DNA from: Streptococcus ilei
GTDB taxonomy: Bacteria > Bacillota > Bacilli > Lactobacillales > Streptococcaceae
Length of the DNA stretch: 64,000 nt
Direction: 5' to 3'
NCBI RefSeq assembly: GCF_000479335.1
Contig: NC_022584.1
Location: 992,001-1,056,000, forward strand
The translations under genes were made by a program, and so were the position numbers. Below the pieces are notes generated by a model. That model did not search any database. It saw nothing but the letters and a program-made list of their open reading frames with translations, and was not told the DNA's origin. Each line of letters starts with the position of its first letter. Within the stretch, counting starts at the first letter, position 1. Of the stretch, positions 8,836 to 18,506 are shown piece by piece.

Positions 8836-9378
8836 CTACTTCAACTTGTCTCCCTCATACTGATGGACCAGCTCTAATCCAGAAAATTCTTGTTGTCTGA
8901 GGGCTTCGTAGACAATCATGCAAACGGTATTGGAGACATTCAAGCTTCTGACATGCTCATCATTCATCGGAATCCGAATCGCCTTTTCAGCATGGAGCCG
9001 CATAAAATCCTCTGGTAGACCCTTGTCCTCACGACCAAAGATGAAATAATGTTCTGCATTATCATTGTAGGCTACTTCAGAATAGGTTCGATCAGCAAAT
9101 TTTGAGACTAGGTGAACCTTTCCTCCAGCCGCAGCTTCCATAAATTCATCTAGGCTGTCATAGAAGCGAACATCCAACTTATCCCAATAATCTAGTCCAG
9201 CCCGTTTCATCTTTCGATCATCAATGGGAAAGGCCATAGGACGGATGATGTGGAGAGGGGCATTGGTGGCTGCACAAGTGCGAGCGATATTCCCTGTATT
9301 TTGAGGAATTTGAGGTTGATAGAGAACTACATGGTTTTTTGATTTGGTTTCTGTATAAGCTAATTCTTCAATATTCAT
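8836..9378 (-). CDS. trmL: tRNA (cytidine34-2'-O)-methyltransferase TrmL
   Basis: This 180-aa SPOUT-fold methyltransferase has the motifs [16 protein letters not shown] near the N-terminus, FGREDKGLP in the middle, and RIPM and [19 protein letters not shown] in the C-terminal knot. Length and motifs fit the YibK/CspR (TrmL) subfamily, which 2'-O-methylates the wobble base of tRNA-Leu. The ATG at 9378 is preferred over the GTG one codon upstream. The gene sits directly behind a strong promoter followed by a terminator-like hairpin (9397-9498), so its expression probably depends on read-through. Confidence 0.92.
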   Translation of the reverse strand: MNIEELAYTETKSKNHVVLYQPQIPQNTGNIARTCAATNAPLHIIRPMAFPIDDRKMKRAGLDYWDKLDVRFYDSLDEFMEAAAGGKVHLVSKFADRTYSEVAYNDNAEHYFIFGREDKGLPEDFMRLHAEKAIRIPMNDEHVRSLNVSNTVCMIVYEALRQQEFSGLELVHQYEGDKLK

Positions 9379-9396
9379 CACAATCTCTTTTCCGAC

Positions 9397-9498
9397 AAAA
9401 AAATAGCCACACTGCCCGGAGTCTAGCTCAGCAAACAGCGTGGTTACGACTTCATTAACTTAACTCACAACAGGTTTGAGGTAAATCAATGAGGTTAC
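9397..9498 (-). ncRNA. Candidate sRNA or attenuator leader upstream of trmL
   Basis: Downstream of a near-consensus promoter (9505-9532, minus strand) lies about 100 nt that can fold into two hairpins. The second pairs TAACCACGCTG (9446-9436) with CAGTGTGGCTA (9414-9404) and is followed by seven Ts (9403-9397), a good intrinsic terminator. The first pairs TCATT/AATGA and CTCA/TGAG. The transcript would end only about 19 nt before the trmL start. It could be a free sRNA, a terminated leader controlling trmL, or both. I do not recognise an Rfam family. Confidence 0.6.
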
Positions 9499-9504
9499 TG
9501 TATC

Positions 9505-9532
9505 AGTATACCACTTTCCTACCTCCTGTCAA
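9505..9532 (-). promoter_or_regulatory. Promoter of trmL leader / candidate sRNA
   Basis: On the minus strand, TTGACA (9532-9527) is followed after 16 bp by TATACT (9510-9505). It is one of the best sigma-A promoters in the window. Confidence 0.75.
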
Positions 9533-9678
9533 CTATTTCGACAAAAAAATTTCACTTTTTTACATTCTCTTTCATGTATTGAAGAGAATCTGGCTCTTTA
9601 CGCCCTATTTCCACCATTAAGAGGTGATTTTTTTTTGAAAATAGAGTAAGATAGAATCATACTTTGGAGGAAATATTC

Positions 9679-11034
9679 ATGAAAATTATTGTAGTTGGAG
9701 GCGGTAAAGTCGGAACAGCCCTCTGTCGTTCCCTCGTCGCAGAAAATCACGATGTCATCTTGATTGAACAAGATGAAGCCGTTGTTAATCATATTACCAA
9801 ACGCTACGATATCATTGGTATTGTTGGAAATGGTGCCAACTTTAAAATTCTAGAACAAGCAGATGTGGCTGACTGCGACATTTTTGTCGCCCTGACAGAG
9901 CAGGACGAAGTCAATATGGTATCTGCCGTTTTGGCTAAGAAAATGGGAGCCAAAGAGACCGTTGTCCGCGTCCGGAATCCAGAATACTCAAATTCTTATT
10001 TCAAAGAAAAAAATATTCTTGGCTTCTCTCTAGTCGTCAATCCTGAGCTTCTAGCAGCTCGCTACATTGCTAACAGCATTGACTTTCCAAACGCCTTGTC
10101 TGTTGAGCACTTTGCTGGTGGACGAGTCGCTTTTATGGAATTTAAGATCAAAGAGGAAAGCCCACTCTGCCAGATGACCCTTTCTCAATTCAGAAAGAAA
10201 TATGGAAACATTATTATCTGTGCCATCGAACGACAAGGTCAGTTAACGATTCCAGATGGGGACTTCACTTTACAAGCCTTTGATAAGATTTTTATGACGG
10301 GAAATCGAGTGGAAATTGTGAATTTCCACAATAGCATTCGTCCTCAGGTTGTTAAAAGTCTCCTCCTCATTGGTGCTGGTAAGATTTCCTACTATCTTCT
10401 GAATATTCTTAGTAATAATAAACGAAAAATCGACTTAAAAGTGATTGAAATCGATCAAAAACGGGCAGAATGGTTTAGTCAAGAATTCCCTGACCTCTAT
10501 GTCATCCAAGGCGACGGGACATCAAAAGATATCCTAATGGAGGAACGCGCAGGTAACTTTGATGCCGTGGCAACCTTAACGGGCGTCGACGAAGAAAACA
10601 TTATCTCTTCCATGTTCCTGAATAGTATTGGTGTACAAAAGAATATTACCAAGGTCAACCGGACCAGCTTACTTGAAATCATTGATCGCCAAGATTTTTC
10701 AAGTATTGTGACACCGAAAGGAATCGCAGTTGATACGATCATGCATTTCATCCGCGGACGCTACAATGCCCGTTATTCAAATCTTGAAGCCTTGCACCAC
10801 GTCGCCAATGGCCAAATTGAAACTCTTCAATTCCAGATTCGGGAAGAAAATAAGATGACAGGCAAGCCTTTGGCTCAACTGAAATTGAAAAAAGGTGTTC
10901 TGATCGCGGCCATTATCCGAAACGGGAAAGCCATTTTCCCAACTGGGGATGATCACCTCTTGATTGGGGACCGAATTATCGTTACCACCTTAATCAGCAA
11001 TATCACGAAAATCTATGATTTGTTAGAGGGGTAA
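9679..11034 (+). CDS. trkA: Potassium uptake regulatory subunit TrkA (two RCK domains)
   Basis: This 451-aa cytoplasmic protein has two tandem RCK modules. The first nucleotide-binding fold starts at residue 3 (IIVVGGGKVGTAL) and the second near residue 231 (LLIGAGKISYYLL). Each is followed by an RCK-C domain (about 140-220 and 370-450). It binds NAD(H)/nucleotide and gates the TrkH channel subunit encoded 3 nt downstream. The start is the ATG at 9679 with GGAGG 8 nt before it; the upstream in-frame TTG overlaps that site. RCK-C domains in Firmicutes are often c-di-AMP targets, but that is only a family-level possibility here. Confidence 0.94.
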   Translation: MKIIVVGGGKVGTALCRSLVAENHDVILIEQDEAVVNHITKRYDIIGIVGNGANFKILEQADVADCDIFVALTEQDEVNMVSAVLAKKMGAKETVVRVRNPEYSNSYFKEKNILGFSLVVNPELLAARYIANSIDFPNALSVEHFAGGRVAFMEFKIKEESPLCQMTLSQFRKKYGNIIICAIERQGQLTIPDGDFTLQAFDKIFMTGNRVEIVNFHNSIRPQVVKSLLLIGAGKISYYLLNILSNNKRKIDLKVIEIDQKRAEWFSQEFPDLYVIQGDGTSKDILMEERAGNFDAVATLTGVDEENIISSMFLNSIGVQKNITKVNRTSLLEIIDRQDFSSIVTPKGIAVDTIMHFIRGRYNARYSNLEALHHVANGQIETLQFQIREENKMTGKPLAQLKLKKGVLIAAIIRNGKAIFPTGDDHLLIGDRIIVTTLISNITKIYDLLEG

Positions 11035-11037
11035 GCT

Positions 11038-12498
11038 ATGAATAAAAGTATGATTCGCTATCTTTTAGCAAAACTCCTTCTGATTGAAGCCATGCTGCTC
11101 TGTGTTCCGATTGTTGTTGCACTCCTCAATCTAAAGAATGATTTTGTTGTGAAAGATAGTCCAACTGTCTTTATCTCCCTATTTGCTACCATTGCCATCC
11201 TCCTCATTCTTGGAGGAATTGGTACCTTATTCAAGCCCAAAGATTTTCACATCTACGCCAAAGAAGGCGTTCTCATTGTGGCTTTGTGTTGGATCCTCTG
11301 GTCCTTCTTCGGAGCCCTTCCCTTTGTCTTCTCAGGACAAATCCCAAACATTATTGATGCCTTTTTCGAGATTAGCTCTGGTTTTACGACCACAGGGGCG
11401 ACTATTTTAAATGACGTCTCTGTTCTCAGCCCTTCTCTTCTCTTCTGGCGTAGTTTTACCCACTTAATCGGAGGGATGGGGGTGTTGGTTTTTGCCCTAG
11501 CAATTATGGACAACAATAAGAACAGCCACCTCGAAGTGATGAAGGCAGAAGTTCCTGGCCCGGTATTTGGTAAAATTGTATCCAAACTCAAGAATACAGC
11601 TCAAATCCTTTACTATCTCTATCTGGCCCTCTTCTTCCTCTTTGTCATTATCTACTTCTGTGCTGGCATGCCCCTGTATGATAGTTTTATCATTGCCATG
11701 GGAACAGCAGGAACTGGTGGATTCACTGTCTTTAACGACGGGATTGCCCACTACCATTCGACTCTCATCACCTATCTGGTCAGTTTCGGAGTCTTGGTCT
11801 TTGGGGTTAACTTCAACCTTTACTACTACATCATGCTTCGCAAGTTCAAAGCCTTTTTCGGCGATGAAGAACTTCGTACCTATTTGATGATTGTCGGTGT
11901 TTCTTCCCTACTGATTGCCTGCAACATTTTGCATCTCTATCACAATTTTGCAGATAGTTTTGAAATGTCCTTTTTCCAAGTGTCCAACGTCATTACCACG
12001 ACTGGATTTGGTTTTGGCAATACTGTTGATTGGCCGCTCTTTTCTCAGTTCCTCCTCCTCATGCTCATGGTGGTTGGTGGATCGGCTGGGTCAACTGCCG
12101 GGGGGCTGAAAGTCATTCGTTTCTTAATTCTAGCTCGAATCGGGAAGAATCAAATTCGTTCGACCCTCTCTCCCAATCGGGTGATGACCCTGCATGTGAA
12201 TGGCACAGCCTTGGATAAGGATACCCAGCACAAAATCTTAAAATACTTCGTAGTCTATACCTTGATTATGATCTCTCTCATTGCGATTGTCAGCTTTGAT
12301 AGCAATAATTTTATGACGGTCGTCAGCGCTGTCTTTAGTTGCTTTAACAACATCGGACCGATGATTGGAACAACGGATACCTTCGCGATCTTTAGCCCAA
12401 TCTCTAAGCTCCTACTATCGATCGCCATGATTGCAGGACGGTTGGAAATCTACCCTATGTTACTGCTCTTTATGCCACGCACTTGGTCAGACCGCTAA
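11038..12498 (+). CDS. trkH: Potassium transporter membrane subunit TrkH
   Basis: This 486-aa channel-like membrane protein has four repeated pore motifs with the selectivity-filter signature: SSGFTTTGAT (about 112-121), GTAGTGGFTVF (about 221-231), ITTTGFGFG (about 320-328) and SCFNNIGPM (about 435-443). It forms the K+ pathway gated by TrkA and is translationally linked to it (3-nt gap, ribosome site GAGGGG inside the end of trkA). A repeat element with a terminator hairpin starts 6 nt after the stop and probably ends the operon. Confidence 0.94.
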   Translation: MNKSMIRYLLAKLLLIEAMLLCVPIVVALLNLKNDFVVKDSPTVFISLFATIAILLILGGIGTLFKPKDFHIYAKEGVLIVALCWILWSFFGALPFVFSGQIPNIIDAFFEISSGFTTTGATILNDVSVLSPSLLFWRSFTHLIGGMGVLVFALAIMDNNKNSHLEVMKAEVPGPVFGKIVSKLKNTAQILYYLYLALFFLFVIIYFCAGMPLYDSFIIAMGTAGTGGFTVFNDGIAHYHSTLITYLVSFGVLVFGVNFNLYYYIMLRKFKAFFGDEELRTYLMIVGVSSLLIACNILHLYHNFADSFEMSFFQVSNVITTTGFGFGNTVDWPLFSQFLLLMLMVVGGSAGSTAGGLKVIRFLILARIGKNQIRSTLSPNRVMTLHVNGTALDKDTQHKILKYFVVYTLIMISLIAIVSFDSNNFMTVVSAVFSCFNNIGPMIGTTDTFAIFSPISKLLLSIAMIAGRLEIYPMLLLFMPRTWSDR

Positions 12499-12503
12499 AA
12501 AAT

Positions 12504-12687
12504 AAAAGAGGCTGGGACAAAAGTCCTAGCCTCTTTATTGTCTTTGGATTGTCGAGCAAGACGCAGTGGTTGAGTGGGCTCTACTACGCTGATTTCATCA
12601 GCTTTTACAGCCCTACTCAACTGTGCGGAGGTGGGACGACGAAATCGAATTCTAACCAATTACCGATTTCTGTCCCACTCTCTTTTT
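12504..12687 (+). repeat. ~183-bp three-hairpin intergenic element, copy 2
   Basis: Plus orientation, starting directly after trkH. The first hairpin, AGAGGCTGGGAC/GTCCTAGCCTCT followed by TTTATT, is a terminator. The last hairpin, GTGGGAC...GTCCCAC followed by TCTCTTTTT, can act as a second one. More than 90% identical by eye to copies 3 and 4. Confidence 0.9.
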
Positions 12688-12728
12688 CTTTGCTCTGAGT
12701 GAGACTTTTGATTAAAGTATGTTCGATC

Positions 12729-12986
12729 TTAATTTTTGCCTTTCTCTTCCTCTTCTAGGTGGCTCCTCAGACTGAAATGATCTGGAACTGGATCCACTCC
12801 CGTCTTGCTCCAGGGATGGCAACGGAGAATCCGAGCAAGCCCCATCAGAATCCCTTTTAAACCATGCCGTTCAATAGCCTGAATCATATAGTTGGAACAG
12901 GTAGGATTATAGCGACAGGAAGGCGGAAAGAGGGGCGAAAGAAGGCGTTGATAGAGACGAACAAGTCCAATTGCACATTTCTTCAT
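12729..12986 (-). CDS. yidD: Membrane protein insertion efficiency factor YidD
   Basis: This 85-aa protein is typical of YidD: an amphipathic N-terminal helix (about 1-18), then the conserved core [20 protein letters not shown] with its cysteines, and [14 protein letters not shown]. The family assists membrane protein insertion together with YidC, although yidC is 10 kb away here. Its start overlaps the stop of rluB by one base, placing it as the last gene of the scpA-scpB-rluB chain. Confidence 0.93.
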   Translation of the reverse strand: MKKCAIGLVRLYQRLLSPLFPPSCRYNPTCSNYMIQAIERHGLKGILMGLARILRCHPWSKTGVDPVPDHFSLRSHLEEEEKGKN

Positions 12987-13714
12987 TATTTTTTCGTCTT
13001 TGTCACCGCAAGAGTATGCAATTGGCTGATTTCTTTCTTATTGAGTCGGCGGTATTCACCAGGGCGAAGTCCAGAAACGTCTAGATTTCCAAATTGGGTT
13101 CGAGACAATTTATCCACCAAAAGGCCAACAGCTTCAAACATCTTCTTGACTTGGTGATTGCGCCCTTCATGGATGGTCAATTGGACAACTGAGCGATTCT
13201 TTTCTGGGTCAACTTTTAGAATCTCGTAGGTTGCTGGCTTGGTTTTTTTCCCATCAATGGTCACACCACGTGTCAAGGGACGCAAGTTTTCTTTATTCGC
13301 CAAGCCCTTCACACGCGCAACATAAACCTTATCAATCTCATTACGCGGATGAATCATTTCATCCGTAAAATCACCGTCATTGGTCAAAATCAGGACACCA
13401 GAAGTATCCCAGTCCAAACGACCGACAGGATAAATCCGTTCCTTGACTTGAGGTAGCAAATCAATAACAGTTGGTCTCCCTTTATCGTCGGATACACTGG
13501 AAATGACCCCTCTTGGTTTATTTAAGAGGTAGTAAACCTTCTCTTCGTTGTAGATTGGTTGTCCTTCTACTTCTACCTTGTCCCCCGACTTGATCGTCGT
13601 CGCCAATTCGCGCACTACTTGACCATTTACAGTGACAAGGCCTTGCTTAATCAATTCCTCTGCTTTGCGGCGACTTGCGACACCAGCATGAGCAATATAT
13701 TTGTTAATTCTCAT
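12986..13714 (-). CDS. rluB: 23S rRNA pseudouridine synthase RluB
   Basis: This 242-aa protein has an N-terminal S4 RNA-binding domain (about 1-60, [21 protein letters not shown]) and an RsuA/RluB-type catalytic domain with [19 protein letters not shown], in which the first Asp is the catalytic residue. It converts uridine 2605-type positions of 23S rRNA to pseudouridine. The ATG at 13714 is chosen with GAGGAAATTG in front; an in-frame TTG lies one codon upstream. The start overlaps the end of scpB, a coupling conserved in many Firmicutes. Confidence 0.93.
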   Translation of the reverse strand: MRINKYIAHAGVASRRKAEELIKQGLVTVNGQVVRELATTIKSGDKVEVEGQPIYNEEKVYYLLNKPRGVISSVSDDKGRPTVIDLLPQVKERIYPVGRLDWDTSGVLILTNDGDFTDEMIHPRNEIDKVYVARVKGLANKENLRPLTRGVTIDGKKTKPATYEILKVDPEKNRSVVQLTIHEGRNHQVKKMFEAVGLLVDKLSRTQFGNLDVSGLRPGEYRRLNKKEISQLHTLAVTKTKK

Positions 13715-14273
13715 CAATTTCCTCAGTTCTTTCTGTAAATAATTGGCTTTCTTGACCGATTAACTCAGTCTCTTCAACAATTGGTAGCTCGTCTAAATGG
13801 TTAATCCCCATGTAATCCAAAAAGTAATCTGTCGTCACATAGAGATTGGGTCTCCCAATGACTTCCTTCTTCCCATCTTCTCGAATCAACTCAAAAGAAA
13901 GTAATTTTGAAATGGCCCCACTAGAGTTCACTCCACGAATATCATCGACTTCAATCCGAGTTATCGGTTGTTTATAAGCAATGATAGATAGAGTTTCTAA
14001 GGCGGCACGAGAGAGACTTTGGTTCATTGGCGACTTTGAATACTCGCGTAACAGCTCTGCATATTGGGACTTGGTCACTAATTTATAAGTTGACGCTGTC
14101 TCCAACAAAGCCATACAAGAATCCTGATCCTGCTCATACTTTTGGGCCAGTTTTTCTAAACTTTGAATCACTCCTGTAGGAGGAAGGGATAGGAGGTCTG
14201 CAATCTGCCTCACTGTTAAACCATCTTCTCCTGCAACAAACAAGAGGGCCTCCATCTCTGCAATTTTACTCAT
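13704..14273 (-). CDS. scpB: Segregation and condensation protein ScpB
   Basis: This 189-aa protein has two winged-helix domains (about 1-80 and 90-165). It contains the family signature [27 protein letters not shown] segment and the [14 protein letters not shown] stretch. It dimerises and, with ScpA, regulates the SMC ATPase in chromosome condensation and segregation. It overlaps scpA by 8 nt and rluB by 11 nt. The acidic C-terminal tail (about 170-189) is typical. Confidence 0.94.
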   Translation of the reverse strand: MSKIAEMEALLFVAGEDGLTVRQIADLLSLPPTGVIQSLEKLAQKYEQDQDSCMALLETASTYKLVTKSQYAELLREYSKSPMNQSLSRAALETLSIIAYKQPITRIEVDDIRGVNSSGAISKLLSFELIREDGKKEVIGRPNLYVTTDYFLDYMGINHLDELPIVEETELIGQESQLFTERTEEIDEN

Positions 14274-14976
14274 TCTTTAATCCTACTAAAATAATATCTC
14301 CAAATGGTTCTTCTTGAAGAGCCTCAACTTCTTGTACTTTAATCAACTCCAAAGTTGCCAAAAAGACAGTAATCAGTTCGTTAACATCCTTGGCTTCTTC
14401 AAAAATATCTTGTAGCAAGATTCTCTTACCAGGCTGACACAAGCGACGAACCTCATTCATCAGGTCTTCAATTTTATACTCATCTCGGACAATGGTCGTA
14501 TGATTTTGTCGAAATTCTTCTTTCTTTTTCGTCAACAATTTTGAAAAGGCTAAGAAAAGATCAATCGTGGTCTTATCATGGACCAATTCTGCATCATCAT
14601 AGACTAATTCCGTTTTTGGTTTTGAAAAGTACTGGGCTCTCTCCTCGTGTTGAAGAGCCATCTTTTCACCCAATAATTTAAACTTCCGGTACTCTTCGAT
14701 TTGAGACAGGAGGTCCTGCTCTAAATCTTCTTCATCCGTTGCTTGCTCCGCAATTTTGGGAAGGAGACGCCGACTCTTAATCAAGGTCAACTGACTGGCC
14801 ATCAGCATGTATTCACCAGCGACCTCTAAGCGCATGGCTTGAAGGGTCGTCAGATAAGCCAAGTACTGCTCGATCACCTCAATCAGAGGGACCTCATAAA
14901 TATCCATCTGATATTTTGAAACGAGGTGTAAGAGAAGATCCAGGGGACCTTCAAAATCCTTTATTTTAATATCCAT
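14266..14976 (-). CDS. scpA: Segregation and condensation protein ScpA (kleisin)
   Basis: This 236-aa kleisin has the N-terminal SMC-binding segment ([17 protein letters not shown], about 3-19), an acidic middle ([16 protein letters not shown]) that contacts ScpB, and a C-terminal winged-helix segment. It bridges SMC heads. It sits between xerD-like and scpB with overlapping starts and stops, so the whole chain is one translation-coupled operon. Confidence 0.94.
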   Translation of the reverse strand: MDIKIKDFEGPLDLLLHLVSKYQMDIYEVPLIEVIEQYLAYLTTLQAMRLEVAGEYMLMASQLTLIKSRRLLPKIAEQATDEEDLEQDLLSQIEEYRKFKLLGEKMALQHEERAQYFSKPKTELVYDDAELVHDKTTIDLFLAFSKLLTKKKEEFRQNHTTIVRDEYKIEDLMNEVRRLCQPGKRILLQDIFEEAKDVNELITVFLATLELIKVQEVEALQEEPFGDIILVGLKNE

Positions 14977-15707
14977 TACTTATACTTTTCTAGGGTTACT
15001 AGGGTTTTTAAACCTAGCTCTCGGGCGATGCTAAACAGATCCATCCCCTGCTCTCTTTGTTTTAAAATATATTGTTCCCGTAAGGATTGCGCTGAAAGAT
15101 TTTCAAAACCTTTTTCCATTAGGAAGGACTCTAATTGACGGAAGCCCCACTGACGCGAATAGGGCTTGCCCTTGTTATCAAATAAATACGTCCCAGTCAT
15201 CAAATCTGTCAACTCTCCTAAAAGAGCATCCGGAATGCGCAAGACCCGTTTCTGTCCTTCTTTCCCTACACGTAAAACCTGAAAATCGAGTTCAATATCA
15301 ACGATTTTCAACTGAAGAATTTCACTAGGTAACAAGCCCATCTCGACAATCAAGAGGGCAATCAAGCGTCCTTGGGATTGGTCCGATCCTTCCCACAAAA
15401 GGGATAAATCCAATAACTCTTGATCGTGGCTCTTGGACACAGAAACTTTTGGAAGGACCAAGCGATGGTAATCCTCAATAACCTGATGTTGATAAAGATA
15501 AAATAGAAATTGATTGACGGCAGAAAGCTTCCGTTTTTGAACAGCTGGTTTAAAATCCTTAATCGAAGCTTGATATATTCGAAGATTGGTATCTGAGACA
15601 TGGTTATGAATCGTATCCACGAACTGATCCAAATCATAAGAATAGGCCGCCTGCGAATTTTCACTTAAGTCTTTTTCTTTGATAAAACTAGCTATGTATT
15701 CTTTCAT
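14976..15707 (-). CDS. XerD-like tyrosine recombinase with degenerate active site
   Basis: This 243-aa protein has an N-terminal SAM-like DNA-binding domain (about 1-85) and a shortened catalytic domain. The first catalytic Arg is missing: the usual A-R-x-S-E motif reads MGLLPSEIL. The HxLRH box is reduced to AQSLREQY, with the Arg kept and the histidines lost. A tyrosine remains next to the C-terminus (TLEKYK). This matches the streptococcal "XerD-like" group linked to scpAB, which is separate from the true XerS/dif recombinase. A role in recombination is therefore doubtful; structural DNA binding is possible. Confidence 0.85.
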   Translation of the reverse strand: MKEYIASFIKEKDLSENSQAAYSYDLDQFVDTIHNHVSDTNLRIYQASIKDFKPAVQKRKLSAVNQFLFYLYQHQVIEDYHRLVLPKVSVSKSHDQELLDLSLLWEGSDQSQGRLIALLIVEMGLLPSEILQLKIVDIELDFQVLRVGKEGQKRVLRIPDALLGELTDLMTGTYLFDNKGKPYSRQWGFRQLESFLMEKGFENLSAQSLREQYILKQREQGMDLFSIARELGLKTLVTLEKYK

Positions 15708-16165
15708 ATTTTCCTCATCTCGTATTCATTTGAGAAATTGTGCATGAGGGAGTTGATGGCTTTTAAAATGGATTTTCGAGTAATGATTCCTTCAAAGACT
15801 CCATCCTCTGAAACAACCGGTAGAAAGGATTCCTCTACCAACTTATGCAAGACTTCTGTCACAGTATAATCTTTCCCTAAGCGCTCTCCATCCGTTTTTG
15901 TCATATGAACGATGTCCATGGATGAAAAGACTTCATCAGAATAATCATGTTTCATTTGGTAAGAAAGAATGTCTGTTAAAGAAATCGTCCCTACGTACTT
16001 CATCTGATCGGTCACAACAGGAACACGAGTGTAGCTAATTTGACTGAGCACCAAGATAGCATGATCCACATTGTGCGTATCAATCAAAACAGCTAAATTG
16101 CGCGCTGGAGTCAAAAAATTTTTTTCTTCTCGAAGAATAAATTCCTCAAATTCCTTAGCGATCAT
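15704..16165 (-). CDS. cbpB: Two-CBS-domain protein, CbpB/DarB family (c-di-AMP binding)
   Basis: This 153-aa protein contains only two CBS domains (about 18-75 and 88-145), with the hallmark segments YTRVPVVTDQMKYVGTISLTDIL and LPVVSEDGVFEGIITRKSIL. Size and layout match the YkuL/DarB/CbpB family, shown in other Firmicutes to bind cyclic di-AMP and signal to (p)ppGpp or pyruvate metabolism. It overlaps the genes on both sides by 4 nt. Ligand binding here is inferred by family. Confidence 0.85.
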   Translation of the reverse strand: MIAKEFEEFILREEKNFLTPARNLAVLIDTHNVDHAILVLSQISYTRVPVVTDQMKYVGTISLTDILSYQMKHDYSDEVFSSMDIVHMTKTDGERLGKDYTVTEVLHKLVEESFLPVVSEDGVFEGIITRKSILKAINSLMHNFSNEYEMRKI

Positions 16166-16683
16166 CGATCAAACTCCTTTGTAAGAGGTTCATAAACCTC
16201 ATGTTTCCGATTTAAAAACTCAACTCGATAGGAATCTGCATCAATTTCCACTTTAGCATAGAGGCACTCTTGAATAGGCCCCCTCGGTAAACTGACTGAC
16301 CCAGGGTTCAGAAAAAGGGTACGCCCTTCCTTCCAAGCATCCGGAATATGCAGATGGCCATAGAGGCAGATATCTGCATCTTCTTCCTGGGCCCAAAAAT
16401 CTAACTTTTGAAAACTAAAATTAATTTGGAAAAGATGGCCATGGGTTTGAATGATCCGAGTAGGACCCAATTGCGTCACCAAACGTTCAGGGTACTCCCC
16501 ATAAAAGTCCATGTTCCCTTTGACAACATGAATGCCTTCCCATACAGGATCGGTACTTTCTAACTCAGAATCCCCGTTGTGAAAAATGGCATCGACCTTT
16601 CCTTTATAGTGGTTTTTGATCTCTTCTACAATCTGACGATCACCATGAGAATCGCTCATGACGATGATTACTTGTTCTGCCAT
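16162..16683 (-). CDS. YfcE/MJ0936-type metallophosphoesterase
   Basis: This 173-aa calcineurin-like phosphoesterase has all metal motifs: SDSHGD (about 10-15), HNGDSE (about 35-40), KGNMD (about 55-59), THGH (about 80-83) and YGHLHIP (about 108-114). Proteins of this size act as cytoplasmic phosphodiesterases or phosphatases; the natural substrate is unknown. It overlaps rdgB by 16 nt and cbpB by 4 nt, so it is firmly in the operon. Confidence 0.9.
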   Translation of the reverse strand: MAEQVIIVMSDSHGDRQIVEEIKNHYKGKVDAIFHNGDSELESTDPVWEGIHVVKGNMDFYGEYPERLVTQLGPTRIIQTHGHLFQINFSFQKLDFWAQEEDADICLYGHLHIPDAWKEGRTLFLNPGSVSLPRGPIQECLYAKVEIDADSYRVEFLNRKHEVYEPLTKEFDR

Positions 16684-17636
16684 GCTGGGAATACCTCCAC
16701 TAATTTCTTCACGGCTAAAGCTCGATGCGATTGTTGATTCTTTTCCTCTAGAGTTAGTTGGGCAGATGTCTTACCTGTTTCTCCAACTAGAAAGAGGGGA
16801 TCATAGCCAAACCCGTTTTCACCTTTTGGTTCAAAATTGATATATCCTGGCCAATCCGCCTCAACAACCAGGCTTTCCTTACCAGGACTGGCAACGACTA
16901 AGGTTGTGTGAAATTTAGCTGACCGATCCTTCAATTCAAACACCATCGCCAACTCATGTAAGAGCTTGGCATTGTTCTCTAAATCAGTCGCTCCCACACC
17001 TGCAAAGCGAGCAGACCAGACACCTGGTAAGCCCCCAAGGATGTCAACCATAAGGCCTGAATCATCCGCCAAGACCATTTTCCCTGTTAGCTGTGAAATC
17101 GTCTCAGCTTTTAGGCGAGCATTTTCTTCAAAAGTCATTCCTGTTTCAACTACTTCTGGAAGATCAGGATAATCATTGAGATTCTCCACTTCAAAGCCCA
17201 TTTGCTCAAAAATCTGACGAAACTCTTTGGTTTTTCCTTCATTCCGAGTAGCGATTAACAAGCGATCCTTGAGGCCTTCCTGCCCCAAAAAATCTGCAAG
17301 TGGAAGACCATTTTGGGGCAGATAAACCGAGAGCAATTGTTCTCCTTCTACAATGAGAAGGGCTCCTTGGCGTTGCACGATTTCAATTTTCCGGCCTAGT
17401 GTTTCCTCCACGATTTGAAAGAGGAAGGTTAAAAACTGCAAACTAGAGGCGTAACGGACAACTGTAACATTCAGCGGGAAGCCCAAGTCTGTGTCTCCAA
17501 CTAGTGATTCTACTAAGTCAACAAGCTCAGAAGCTTCTGAAGTGACTTCACTATATTCGTTATAGTCACTCCGCTCTCCCCATTCAGCTAGAAACCAATT
17601 TAAGGCATCTTTGTATTCATATATCTTTTGGTTCAT
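16668..17636 (-). CDS. rdgB: XTP/dITP diphosphatase RdgB with N-terminal extension
   Basis: This 322-aa protein has a C-terminal half (about 125-320) that is a complete HAM1/RdgB house-cleaning enzyme: [54 protein letters not shown] and the SHRALA motif. It hydrolyses XTP and ITP to the monophosphates. The first 120 residues are an extra domain, found in streptococcal orthologues, of no known function. The ATG at 17636 overlaps the murI stop by 4 nt; longer in-frame versions would run back into murI. Confidence 0.93.
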   Translation of the reverse strand: MNQKIYEYKDALNWFLAEWGERSDYNEYSEVTSEASELVDLVESLVGDTDLGFPLNVTVVRYASSLQFLTFLFQIVEETLGRKIEIVQRQGALLIVEGEQLLSVYLPQNGLPLADFLGQEGLKDRLLIATRNEGKTKEFRQIFEQMGFEVENLNDYPDLPEVVETGMTFEENARLKAETISQLTGKMVLADDSGLMVDILGGLPGVWSARFAGVGATDLENNAKLLHELAMVFELKDRSAKFHTTLVVASPGKESLVVEADWPGYINFEPKGENGFGYDPLFLVGETGKTSAQLTLEEKNQQSHRALAVKKLVEVFPAWQNK

Positions 17637-18427
17637 AATTCTACATGCTCCACATGAACGACTTGCTGCAACCAAGTCTTGGCAATCGCTGCAAAACTGG
17701 CTGCATTGGCCGTTGTATAAAATTGATGGTGGCAATCCTCCAATTGGCGACTGCGATTAATCTCAAAGTAGTTGAGTAAGACCGAGATATCCCGGACACA
17801 CTCTGCCCCGCTATCAATTAATTGAACCTCTGGCCCCATGACATTTTGGATAATAGGACGAAGAAGAGGGTAATGGGTGCAGCCCAAAACCAGCGTATCT
17901 ACCTTCCCGGCAAGGGGTTTCAAGGTTTCATAGACGACTTTTTTTGTAACACTGGACTGCAACTCATTGGATTCAACCAAAGGGACAAATTTCGGACAAG
18001 CTAAACTCTCTACTGCCATTTCTGGTGACAGGCTTTGAATCTTCTTACGATAAATATCTGAGGCGACTGTCATCGGTGTCCCAATTACGCCAATTCGTTT
18101 GCTTCTCGTCGCCTTGATCGCTGCGGAAGCACCTGGTAAAATCACTCCTAAAACAGGGATATCCAAGGCTTCTTTTACCTCTTCCCATACAACAGCTGTC
18201 GCTGTATTACAGGCCAAAACAATCATCTTCACATTTTTCGTTAGGAGAAAACGAACCATCTCCCAAGTATAATCACGAATTTGATCTGCTGGTCTCGGGC
18301 CGTAGGGTGCTCTGGCGGAATCACCAATATAGACGACCTCTTCATGGGGTAGTTGTCGCATCAATTCGCGTACAACGGTTAACCCTCCGACACCCGAATC
18401 CAAAAAACCAATTGGTCGATTGTCCAT
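17633..18427 (-). CDS. murI: Glutamate racemase MurI/RacE
   Basis: This 264-aa enzyme supplies D-glutamate for peptidoglycan. Catalytic cysteine motifs are present: LACNTATA (about 70-77) and LGCTHYPLL (about 183-191). The N-terminus has [12 protein letters not shown]. Start is the ATG at 18427, after AAGGAAGG; the TTG upstream at 18442 overlaps that site. It heads the operon running through rdgB to yidD, linking wall synthesis to nucleotide clean-up and chromosome segregation. Confidence 0.95.
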   Translation of the reverse strand: MDNRPIGFLDSGVGGLTVVRELMRQLPHEEVVYIGDSARAPYGPRPADQIRDYTWEMVRFLLTKNVKMIVLACNTATAVVWEEVKEALDIPVLGVILPGASAAIKATRSKRIGVIGTPMTVASDIYRKKIQSLSPEMAVESLACPKFVPLVESNELQSSVTKKVVYETLKPLAGKVDTLVLGCTHYPLLRPIIQNVMGPEVQLIDSGAECVRDISVLLNYFEINRSRQLEDCHHQFYTTANAASFAAIAKTWLQQVVHVEHVEL

Positions 18428-18440
18428 CTGCCTTCCTTTC

Positions 18441-18473
18441 AAAACAAGGGACTAAGAAAAATCTTAAAGTCCC
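18441..18473 (-). terminator. Hairpin after yneF
   Basis: On the minus strand GGGACT (18473-18468) with inner AAGA pairs with AGTCCC (18453-18448), followed by TTGTTTT. It may end the yneF transcript just before murI. A weak terminator or attenuator. Confidence 0.5.
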
Positions 18474-18506
18474 CCTACTTATTTTATTGTGTAATCAGTC
18501 TTGCTT

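Noticed and set aside
9397..9532. T-box leader for trmL
   Set aside because: No T-box sequence (UGGNACCGCG-like) or specifier stem is visible.
9611..9634. CACC/GGTG hairpin followed by Ts upstream of trkA as a terminator or c-di-AMP riboswitch
   Set aside because: The stem is only 4 bp and no ydaO-type conserved blocks are present.
12483..12698. Open frames within the repeat elements (also 23611-23886 and 32235-32420)
   Set aside because: They follow the repeat sequence itself, begin without ribosome sites and differ between copies. The conserved feature is the hairpins.
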